Below, in pieces: positions 54,697 through 62,353 of a stretch of DNA of 64,000 nt. Positions within the stretch are counted from its first letter, which is position 1, and each line of letters opens with the position of its first letter. Origin of the DNA: Candidatus Hydrogenedentota bacterium (GTDB taxonomy: Bacteria; Hydrogenedentota; Hydrogenedentia; Hydrogenedentales; JAGMZX01); contig JAKQEQ010000138.1 of the NCBI GenBank assembly GCA_029556545.1, positions 80,977 to 144,976 on the forward strand, read 5' to 3'. The notes beneath the pieces were generated by a model. That model saw only the letters and a list, made by a program, of their open reading frames with translations, did not search any database and had not been told where the DNA came from. The position numbers and the translations under genes were made by a program.

Positions 54697-56934
54697 ATGC
54701 GCGGGAAATGGATGCCGTCGGTCTTGTTGGCCCTCTTGGCCGCAACGGCCCTTGCGGACGATGCGATCGCGCGGCGGACGGGATATCTCGAACAGTTGCG
54801 GCGGCTGTTGCCGGAGAGCAAGGCATGGACGGGTTGGATCGAGGAATCGGGCGAGTTGCCGCCGGATTTCGAGGCTATGCCGGCGTCGGCGGCGCTGCCG
54901 GACCCGCTCGAACGCGACGGCGCGCGGATAACGACGCCGGAGGCGTGGGCAGAACACCGGGAAACGTTGAAGGCGCTGCTCGCGCAGTGGGTGATCGGGA
55001 CCGCGCCGCCGACACCGGACCATATCGAGGCGGCGGTGCTGGAGGAGTGGCGCGAGGAGGGCTGCACGGTCCGCGAGGTCGAACTGCGTTTCGGCCCGGA
55101 GCATCGGGCGCGGTTGTGGTGCGAGGTGATGGTCCCGGACGGCGACGGGCCGTTCCCAGTGTTCATGACGCAGCACAATCATCGCGCGTGGGCGCTCATC
55201 GCGCTGCAGCGGGGATATCTGGCCTGTGTCTATGCGGGCGCGGATACGCGCGACGACACGGACACGTTCCTCGAAGCCTATCCGGGCTATGACTGGTCGC
55301 GGTTGACGCGCCGCGCGTGGGCGGCGGGCCGCTGTATCGATTATCTCGAAACCGTGCCGCAGGCGGACGCGCGGCGCGTGGCAATCACGGGGCATTCGCG
55401 GAACGGCAAGCAGTCGCTCATCGCCTCGGCCCTTGACGAACGCTTCGCGGCGGTCATATCGAGCAGTTCCGGGGCGGGCGGGTCGATGCCGACGCGGCTG
55501 TACTCGGAGCAGCAGTACGGCGAAGGCATCGAGTTCATCACGCGCAATTTCCCCGAGTGGTTCCACCCGCGCTGGCGCTTCTTCGTCGGACACGAGGACC
55601 GCCTGCCGGTGGACCTGCACACGCCGGTCGCGCTCAGCGCGCCGCGCCCGTGTCTCATCAGTACGGCGCTGAACGACAACGTGGACAGTGTTTGGGCGGG
55701 GGAACAGGCGTATCACGCCGTAAAGCCAGTCTACGCGCTCTTCGGCGCGGAGGATAAACTGCGCATCCTGTACCGGCCCGGCGGCCACGAGACTTGGCCC
55801 ACCGTCATCGAGCGCTATATCGATTGGTGCGATGCGCAGTTCGGGCGCGGTGCATATGCGTTCCCCGAACGGCTGATTCACCCGTACGATTGGGAGACGT
55901 GGCGCGCCCGCGCGCGGACGGCGCCAGACCCCGCCGCGTATCCTGAGCGGACCATCGATGAACTAATGCACGATATGTGGGCCGGGCATTCTGCCCGCGA
56001 ATCCTTTCCCGAATACCGCGACGAAATCCGCGCCCACGTGCGCGCGCTGCTCGGTTCGCCGCCGCCCAAGGCCGCGAATCCCGGCGGCGATTACGGCAAG
56101 GAGCCGGCGCATATCGAAACCCTGTTGAACCGCGCCGTCCCGGGCGCGCGCTTGCAGAAACAGGACCTCGTCTTCGGCGAATACATCAACGCGGACGTGT
56201 ACGCGCCGCACAAGCTCGATCTCGAAACCGGGCGCGCGCCCGCCGTGCTATGGCTGCATCCCGTGTCGTGCGCGCGGGGGTACGTCATGGGCTACCGACG
56301 CGGCGAGCATCCTTTCGCGACCGTCGCCCGCGCGGGGTTCGCCGTGTTCTGCTACGACCAGATTGGGTTTGGCCGCCGCATTGAAGAGGTTGAGGGATTC
56401 TACGACCGCTACCCGGATTGGTCGCTCCTTGGCAAGATGGTGCGCGACGCCCGGTCCGCCCTCGACGTACTGTGCGCGCTGCCCTACGTGGACGCATCGA
56501 AGGTCTACGTGGTCGGCTACGGCCTCGGCGCGATGGTCGGCCTGCACTTGTGCGCTCTCGACGACCGGCCCGCCGGGCTGCTGGCACTCTCGCCGCCGAC
56601 CCCGTTCCGCGCCGAGGACGGCCTGCGCCGCTGGTCCCGCGACTGGCTGCTTGCGCCGCAACTCGGGTGCTTCCTCGGGCGGGAGCAACGCCTTCCCTAC
56701 GACATCCCGAGCCTCGTTACCGCGTGCGCGCCCAAGCCCGTCGCGCTCGTCACCGCCCAGCTCGATTGGGATTCGCCGCCCGCCCACGCCGCCGGCGTCC
56801 TCGAGGCCGCACGCCCCGTCTACGCCCTTTTCGACGCCGATGAGGCCCTCGTCCACCTCGTCCCCGAGGACTACAACCGCTTCGACGAGGCGATGCAGGC
56901 CGTCGTCGTCGATTGGCTCCGGCGTTTAGAGTAA
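54697..56934 (+). CDS. Secreted two-domain esterase: CE15-like plus catalytically degenerate hydrolase domain
   Basis: Predicted 745 residues; GGGGAG (54683-54688) supports ATG 54697 (54694 also possible). Signal peptide 1-20. The first domain (about 100-430) carries ITGHSRNGKQSLIASALDER with nucleophile Ser234; this resembles the GCSRxGK motif of CE15 glucuronoyl esterases, with His in GGHETW. The second domain (about 470-745) is another alpha/beta hydrolase whose elbow reads VVGYGLGAMVG: the nucleophile Ser is Gly609. The second domain therefore should not hydrolyse by the usual mechanism. Likely acts on lignocellulose or other uronic-acid esters; inferred from family. Confidence 0.75.
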   Translation: MRGKWMPSVLLALLAATALADDAIARRTGYLEQLRRLLPESKAWTGWIEESGELPPDFEAMPASAALPDPLERDGARITTPEAWAEHRETLKALLAQWVIGTAPPTPDHIEAAVLEEWREEGCTVREVELRFGPEHRARLWCEVMVPDGDGPFPVFMTQHNHRAWALIALQRGYLACVYAGADTRDDTDTFLEAYPGYDWSRLTRRAWAAGRCIDYLETVPQADARRVAITGHSRNGKQSLIASALDERFAAVISSSSGAGGSMPTRLYSEQQYGEGIEFITRNFPEWFHPRWRFFVGHEDRLPVDLHTPVALSAPRPCLISTALNDNVDSVWAGEQAYHAVKPVYALFGAEDKLRILYRPGGHETWPTVIERYIDWCDAQFGRGAYAFPERLIHPYDWETWRARARTAPDPAAYPERTIDELMHDMWAGHSARESFPEYRDEIRAHVRALLGSPPPKAANPGGDYGKEPAHIETLLNRAVPGARLQKQDLVFGEYINADVYAPHKLDLETGRAPAVLWLHPVSCARGYVMGYRRGEHPFATVARAGFAVFCYDQIGFGRRIEEVEGFYDRYPDWSLLGKMVRDARSALDVLCALPYVDASKVYVVGYGLGAMVGLHLCALDDRPAGLLALSPPTPFRAEDGLRRWSRDWLLAPQLGCFLGREQRLPYDIPSLVTACAPKPVALVTAQLDWDSPPAHAAGVLEAARPVYALFDADEALVHLVPEDYNRFDEAMQAVVVDWLRRLE

Positions 56935-56935
56935 C

Positions 56936-56979
56936 CCACAGGTGTGTCATAGAAACCTGTGGCACAGTCACTGTGCCAC
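56936..56979 (+). terminator. Overlapping hairpins after the esterase gene
   Basis: CCACAGGT (56936-56943) pairs with ACCTGTGG (56955-56962), and GTGGCACAG (56959-56967) pairs with CTGTGCCAC (56971-56979). The two stems share bases 56959-56962, so they are mutually exclusive at the base. There is no T-run; a terminator or repeat element is the plainest explanation. Confidence 0.45.
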
Positions 56980-57006
56980 AAGAGGAAATTCCCCCGGGGA
57001 ATATTG

Positions 57007-57012
57007 TATAAT
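57007..57012 (+). promoter_or_regulatory. Possible -10 of the ferredoxin-RACo operon
   Basis: TATAAT about 100 bases before the ferredoxin start; no clear -35. Confidence 0.4.
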
Positions 57013-57113
57013 GCCGGGTGTGGCGGGGTCGATTTTTGTCCCCGCCACGAGATCATTACGGCAAGGTCCCGCAGGCATGGCCGGCATGCGGGCGGCAGTG
57101 AAAGGATAGTCTT

Positions 57114-57293
57114 GTGGCAGCGGTAGTGGATATGGACTTGTGCGCGGGTTGCGCCGCGTGCGTGGAAGAATGTCCCACGGAGTCGATTACGCTCAATGAT
57201 GACGGCCAGGCCGTCATTGATCCGGAGACGTGCAACGACTGCGGCGCGTGCGTCGAGGTGTGCCCGAGCGAGGCAATCAGCATTCCGTCGTAA
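57114..57293 (+). CDS. Small 2[4Fe-4S] ferredoxin
   Basis: Predicted 59 residues from GTG 57114, with AAAGGA (57101-57106) 7 bases upstream. Two perfect CxxCxxCxxxCP clusters (Cys 10/13/16/20 and 40/43/46/50) with no extra domain: a clostridial-type electron carrier. It lies 165 bases before the RACo-like activator, which suggests it supplies low-potential electrons to that protein (inference). Confidence 0.92.
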   Translation: MAAVVDMDLCAGCAACVEECPTESITLNDDGQAVIDPETCNDCGACVEVCPSEAISIPS

Positions 57294-57458
57294 ACTCCCG
57301 GCGGCACAGGTGTCCGACCCGTGATTCAAGAAAATCATGGGCAATATTTCCATGCCACTTGAATTGCAGGCGATCTGCTCATGCCACGCGGAGAAGACCG
57401 CTTTGGCGACGTCGCGCGCGGTTCTTGACGTTTGTGAGCGCAGGAAGGAAGACACGGG

Positions 57459-59333
57459 ATGGCACGGCCTCATCCGGGGGAATCCGCCGCAAGCGGACCG
57501 GATACCCACGTCCGCGTGATGTTTCAGCCGCACGGACGCGAGGCGTCGGTGCTTGCGGGCAGCAGCCTGCTGGAAGCGGCGGCGTGCGTCGGCTTGACCA
57601 TCGAGACGCCGTGCGGCGGGGGGGCCCGCTGCGGCAAGTGCCGCGTGCAGATTACGACGGGCGCGCCTGATCCGGGCGCGGCTGAGGCGGCGGTGTTCTC
57701 CGAGGCGGAACTGCGCGCGGGCTGGCGGCTCGCGTGTCAAACCCACCTTGATGCGTCGGCCACGGTGTATGTGCCGGAGATGTCGCTCTTCGGCAGCCGA
57801 CACCAGATTCTGGTCGATTTCGAACGGGCCGAAACGGGCGCGTTGTGTCCGGCGGTGCGCAAGGAACTTGTGGCCATGGAGGCGCCCACGCTCGATGACG
57901 ATGCGCCTGATCTGATGCGCCTCGAACAGCGCCTGGGCCGCGTCAGCGTCGATGCGGCGCTACTGCGGGAACTGTCCCCGAAACTGCGTCGCTCACGGTT
58001 CCAGGGCACGGCGGTTCTCGCCGATCATCGCCTTATCGACTTCGAATCCGGCGATACGCGCGACTCGTGTTACGGCGTCGCGGTCGACGTGGGCACGACG
58101 ACGCTGGTCGGGGCGCTTGTCGACCTGAGCACGGGCGTCGAGCGGGCCATCGCCGCGCGAATGAACCCGCAGGTGCGCTATGGCGACGACGTGCTGTCGC
58201 GCATCCGCCATGCCTCGGAAAAGCCTAACGGCCTGGACGAGTTGCGCGATGCGGTAACCGGCGAAGTCTCGTCCATCATCGCCGAGCTATGCGAACGCGC
58301 GGGTGTGCGCGCCGAGCATGTCTACGAAGCCACGTTCTCCGGCAACACGACGATGGAACACCTGTTGTGCGGGCTGTACCCGGCCGCGCTGGGCCAGGTG
58401 CCCTTCACGCCGACCTTCGCGCGGGGCCTTTGGTTTCCCGCCGCCGACTTGGGTCTCCCGATACACCCTCGCGGCCTCGCCTATGTATTTCCGGTCATCG
58501 GCGGATTCGTGGGCGGCGACACGGTCGCGGGCATGCTTGCGACGCATCTCGATGCGCACGAGGGTCCAACGCTGATGGTGGACATCGGCACAAACGGCGA
58601 GATAGTGCTGGCCCATGACAGACAACGCTGGGCCGCTTCGACGGCGGCCGGGCCCGCCTTCGAGGGCGCGCGCATTTCGTGCGGCATGCGGGCAACGCGC
58701 GGCGCCATCGAGAAGATCGTGATCGAGGACGACATCCATTGCAGCGTCATCGACGACGCACCGCCCGTGGGGCTTTGCGGCAGCGCGCTCATCGACGCCG
58801 TGGCCGAGCTATTACACCACGGCATCGTTTCGTCGCGGGGCAAGCTGCTCGATGCGGACGAACTGCCCTCCTCAGTGCCCGACGCGCTGCGGCGGCGCTT
58901 GTGCACGAACGCGCAGGGCGAACCGGCGTTCCTCCTCGCGAAGGGCGAGGCGACCGTGACGCTCTCGCAGCGCGACATCCGGGAATTGCAGCTTGCGAGC
59001 GGCGCAATGCGCGCGGGCATAAACATTCTACTCAAGAACGCGGGTATCGCCGCGGCCGATCTTGCGCGCATCCGCATCGCGGGCGCGTTCGGGAGCTTCA
59101 TCCGCCGCGGCAACGCGCAGCGCATCGGCCTGCTGCCCCTCGAGGTCGAGCGCAGCCGCATCCAGCACGTGGGCAACGCCTCGCTCAGCGGTGCGCGGTG
59201 GGCGCTGCTGTCGACCGAGGCCCGCGCACGCGCCGAGGAACTCGCCCGCGCCACACGGCACATCGAACTCTCCCGCGATCCCGACTTCGACATCGAGTTC
59301 GCCATGGCCATGATCTTTCCCGATCTCGACTGA
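57459..59333 (+). CDS. RACo-like reductive activator of corrinoid proteins (2Fe-2S + ASKHA ATPase)
   Basis: Predicted 624 residues; AGGAAGGA (57442-57449) supports ATG 57459. The N-terminal 2Fe-2S ferredoxin domain has Cys52, 58, 61 and 93 (PCGGGARCGKC, LACQ). The C-terminal ASKHA ATPase has VDVGTTTLVGALVDL and MVDIGTNGEIVL phosphate loops, GGFVGGDTVAGM and IAGAFGSFI. RACo proteins use ATP to drive reduction of inactive Co(II) corrinoid to Co(I) in methyltransferase systems. No corrinoid methyltransferase lies in the window. Confidence 0.9.
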   Translation: MARPHPGESAASGPDTHVRVMFQPHGREASVLAGSSLLEAAACVGLTIETPCGGGARCGKCRVQITTGAPDPGAAEAAVFSEAELRAGWRLACQTHLDASATVYVPEMSLFGSRHQILVDFERAETGALCPAVRKELVAMEAPTLDDDAPDLMRLEQRLGRVSVDAALLRELSPKLRRSRFQGTAVLADHRLIDFESGDTRDSCYGVAVDVGTTTLVGALVDLSTGVERAIAARMNPQVRYGDDVLSRIRHASEKPNGLDELRDAVTGEVSSIIAELCERAGVRAEHVYEATFSGNTTMEHLLCGLYPAALGQVPFTPTFARGLWFPAADLGLPIHPRGLAYVFPVIGGFVGGDTVAGMLATHLDAHEGPTLMVDIGTNGEIVLAHDRQRWAASTAAGPAFEGARISCGMRATRGAIEKIVIEDDIHCSVIDDAPPVGLCGSALIDAVAELLHHGIVSSRGKLLDADELPSSVPDALRRRLCTNAQGEPAFLLAKGEATVTLSQRDIRELQLASGAMRAGINILLKNAGIAAADLARIRIAGAFGSFIRRGNAQRIGLLPLEVERSRIQHVGNASLSGARWALLSTEARARAEELARATRHIELSRDPDFDIEFAMAMIFPDLD

Positions 59334-59503
59334 CGTGGCAATTCTTGGCCCGAGAACCGCGCCATCGCGCCCGAGAAACCCAAGCGACTTCAAGTCACCC
59401 GACCGATCGCCTGTGCGCCCGTAGGTCCCGCGCCGTGTCCCGCCGCGTGGAGGCGTCCCCGCGTTCTGTGTTATTCTTGAGACGCAGTCAAGAATCGCCG
59501 TCA

Positions 59504-59582
59504 CGGGGCGTGGCGCAGCCCGGTTTAGCGCGCTTGGTTTGGGACCAAGAGGTCGCGGGTTCGAATCCCGCCGCCCCGACCA
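59504..59582 (+). tRNA. tRNA-Pro (TGG)
   Basis: Complete 79-base cloverleaf: acceptor CGGGGCG pairs with CGCCCCG, anticodon stem CTTGG/CCAAG with loop TTTGGGA (anticodon TGG at 59540-59542), T loop TTCGAAT, encoded CCA. Reads proline CCN codons. Confidence 0.95.
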
Positions 59583-59596
59583 TTCTAAAGCAATGT

Positions 59597-59636
59597 GCGC
59601 CAGAGACTTGCGTGACATAGTCTCTGGCGCTTGTTC
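59597..59636 (+). terminator. Terminator after tRNA-Pro
   Basis: A perfect 12-bp stem GCGCCAGAGACT (59597-59608) / AGTCTCTGGCGC (59619-59630) with a 10-base loop, followed by TTGTTC. Confidence 0.8.
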
Positions 59637-59961
59637 ATTAGCTTAACAGACCGTAAGCGCATGCTAAGCGCAAACAGAACGAGAAGATCGGTCTGCTCGG
59701 AATCCCGGTTACACACCCGATCTTTTCCCGATGCTAATCCGGTTGTCCTCCCGATAGACCTTCTTGTACCGTTCGGTCAATGTGAGGAAGGCGTTTCCAC
59801 CGCGCCCATGGCATCCCCTCCCGTAACGCCCAATTCCGGTAGCTTCCCGCATCGCCCCGGAGCCGTATCGACCGCTCCGCGAACATCATATAGTGTCCAT
59901 GCCCCGAAACGCCCGCAGGCCGCAGGCCGGGGGAACACATCGCGCGCCCGGAGGCAGCGCG
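59637..59961. other. Intergenic region after tRNA-Pro
   Basis: No supported gene. A minus-strand frame of about 68 codons is open here but lacks a ribosome-binding site and recognisable motifs. I see no direct repeat of the tRNA 3' end. Confidence 0.4.
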
Positions 59962-61395
59962 TTACTCTTCCGGCCGGAATATGAGCGTTGTCGCCGCGGT
60001 TGATTCGATGTCAAGCCAGACAATAAGGTCTGTACTTGTCTGGGTGTGCCGATGGCCGAAGCGGAACGCAGATCCCCGTTCCACCTGATGCCCGTCGCGT
60101 TGCAGTACAACACCATGGCCGCCCCAGTTTTGGATGACAAAGGCCGGATTGAGAAGCGGGTGTCCCTCGTCCGCGAGCAGGCGCAAGATGAGCGGCATCG
60201 CCGTTTCGTTTTGGGTTCTGGTTACGTGATAGGCGCGTTCGGCCGGATCATAGCACTCCGTGTTGTACCCGGCGCTGTCCACCGTCAAAGGGGCAGCGTT
60301 CTCCCATGATTTGGCAAGCGGCACGAGCGCGGCAACATCCAGATGGGTCATGCCGTGCAACATGATTTTGGTTCGCCGGTTTCGGTCCTTGGAATGGAAG
60401 TTCCAGAGGTCGTCCCGTTGATGGGCCATGTGTACCAGCGAGGAATGGGAAGGCCGCCGCGCCGATTCGGCCAGCCTGCCGTCTGAGGCATCGGTGGAGA
60501 CGGGCCAATGGTCCCAGAAGTTGAAGCAGGAACCTTTGCCATGGCCGCGAAACGGCGTAACCACAAGACCGTTGGCTTCCGGACTGGACGGAATGATGGC
60601 GAAGGGGCTCTGTGCGGCTTTGATGTTTATCTTGAGGATGGTGGCGTTTTCGGGCGGTGTGCTAAACGGGGGCGGTCCCTGCGGGGTCCAGGTGAAGGTT
60701 TGGTCTTCCCCCTTCAGGTTGGCAAGAGAGACGGCCGCCAGCTCGATGTTGTCTTCCGGCATGGTTCCCGGTTGATTGAGGACAATGGCCTCGTGCCATT
60801 CCATCCACTTATCGGGCGCAGAGGTATGTACCGTAATGCTACGAACGCCAACGGCATCCGGGTAGAGGTAGTAATACTCGTCGACCCAGTCGCTCCAGCC
60901 CGTGTTAGGGTCCGTAAAGGGGTGGTTATAGCCAACATCGACCGGTGCGTAGCGCCAATGGATTACGGCTCGGGCATCCGTGTTTTCGATGATACGCACA
61001 TGGGAATAGCGGCATTGCTTGTCCGACATGGGTTCACAACAGCCTTGAGTGTTCGGAGAATCCTTGCCGCTTCTTTCCACGAACGCATTCGTATACCAGA
61101 TGCCTGTGCCGGTCACCCAGCAAGGGATGTAGCTTGTACCGCGCCAGAAAACGAATTTGTGACTGCCGGTGTCGAAGCGGACTACTACATCCGCATGGGG
61201 CCCGATGCGCCAGGAAGCATCCCAGGCCTCTTCGTAGCGGAGGGTGGTGTAATACGCGCCGAAGCGGCCCGGCCCATCCGGTCCGGACGGCATGCGCGGC
61301 AATTCCTCCGCCTGGATCACACAGGCCAAAACAAGCAGCATGCTCCAAGCGGCGATCCGATAGTACGCGTTGAAACCAGACATCCATGCTTGCAT
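59962..61395 (-). CDS. Secreted protein of unknown function
   Basis: Predicted 477 residues. ATG 61395 is chosen because AGGAGA lies 8 bases upstream and a signal peptide follows (RIAAWSMLLVLACVIQAEE); upstream codons belong to the istB remnant on the same strand. The mature protein is rich in Trp, Tyr and His (YEEAWDASWRIGPHADVVVR, WVDEYYYLYPDAVGVRSITV) with the look of a beta-sandwich carbohydrate-active fold. Two adjacent Cys (CCEP) are unusual. I do not recognise the family. Confidence 0.65.
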   Translation of the reverse strand: MQAWMSGFNAYYRIAAWSMLLVLACVIQAEELPRMPSGPDGPGRFGAYYTTLRYEEAWDASWRIGPHADVVVRFDTGSHKFVFWRGTSYIPCWVTGTGIWYTNAFVERSGKDSPNTQGCCEPMSDKQCRYSHVRIIENTDARAVIHWRYAPVDVGYNHPFTDPNTGWSDWVDEYYYLYPDAVGVRSITVHTSAPDKWMEWHEAIVLNQPGTMPEDNIELAAVSLANLKGEDQTFTWTPQGPPPFSTPPENATILKINIKAAQSPFAIIPSSPEANGLVVTPFRGHGKGSCFNFWDHWPVSTDASDGRLAESARRPSHSSLVHMAHQRDDLWNFHSKDRNRRTKIMLHGMTHLDVAALVPLAKSWENAAPLTVDSAGYNTECYDPAERAYHVTRTQNETAMPLILRLLADEGHPLLNPAFVIQNWGGHGVVLQRDGHQVERGSAFRFGHRHTQTSTDLIVWLDIESTAATTLIFRPEE

Positions 61396-61400
61396 GAGCA

Positions 61401-61861
61401 CTATCTCCTGTACGAGCGACGCCGTATATTCAGAACGAGATGCCACAGCAGCACGCCGTCGTGCGAGACGCCCGGTTTCCGAGTATCTCGGTCCAGTTTT
61501 CGAAGGGCAGGTTCGTAGTGAGGATAACGCTCTGTTGTTCGTAGGCGCGGCTGAGCACTTCGAAGAGGAGTTCGGCGCCGGTCTTGGAGAAAGGGACATA
61601 GCCGAACTCGTCGAGGATGAGGAGGCGGCATCGGGCCAATCGCTTGAAGACGCATTCGAGTCGGCGATTGTCTCGGGCCTCGATGACCTGGGTGACGAGC
61701 GCGGTGACGGTGCGGAAGCGGACGTGTTCTCCCTGGGCGCAGGCGGCATGTCCGAGTACGGTGCCGATGTGGGTCTTGGCGGTGCCGGGGTTTCCCATTA
61801 CCAGAATGTTCTCGTGCTCCTCGAGGCATTCACCGCGCATGTCCAATTCCAAGGGAAGCAA
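61401..61861 (-). pseudogene. IS21-family istB ATPase remnant
   Basis: The reading LEEHENILVMGNPGTAKTHI is the Walker A region of IstB (normally GPPGTGKTHL), followed by RLLILDEFGYVPFSKTGAEL (Walker B) and TTNLPFENWTEILGN. The first 80-90 residues are missing, and near 61500 the frame shifts: the typical C-terminal DRLTHH..SYR segment appears only in another frame, ending at 61401. No istA and no terminal repeats are visible. It ends 6 bases before the ATG of the secreted protein. Confidence 0.8.
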
Positions 61862-62353
61862 GACATGAGCTCATTGTATTATCCTTCTCATAAGGGGGTA
61901 TAACCAGAAGTTGTGTGTAGATAAGAAGAGCGTATTCTGTTGGCAACTACGCCAAACCGGCTCCGTGAGCCTACCCGCGGTTATCGTAGTGGGTGGTGGC
62001 GGGGTGGTTCAACTGCTGACTTGGACGAACGCTTGCGTATTGTACAAGGTTGTGGCAAACTAATCTCATCGGGCGAAGGTAAGGCTGCCCTTGCCGACGA
62101 GTGGACAGTCAAGGGGCATGGCGGTGCGGGTCGTCGGGAATACGGACACCGTATAGCGACGGAACGTACTTGAGAGTAGTGTTCTCATGTCGTCCGGTCT
62201 TGTCACAATGATGGATTACCCATAGCTCTATGAACGCGCAAGGTAACGAGGACTACACTCCGCTTGTGGTCGCTTGGGAGAAAGCGGCTGTTGTCCAATG
62301 TCCGCTGAGCCGTAACGGGTCTGAGTTGAAATACGTGGCAGGGAGAACATCTG
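61862..62353. other. Gap between istB remnant and beta-helix gene
   Basis: No gene supported. The left edge is probably the broken 5' end of istB; the right end holds the ribosome-binding site GGGAGA (62341-62346) of the next gene. Confidence 0.4.

Noticed and set aside
59583..61861. Integrated element beside tRNA-Pro with the istB remnant
   Set aside because: No integrase, no repeat of the tRNA 3' end, and the tRNA has its own terminator directly downstream.
61370..61903. Plus-strand 177-codon frame over the istB remnant
   Set aside because: The minus strand carries Walker A and B motifs of IstB; the plus frame has none.
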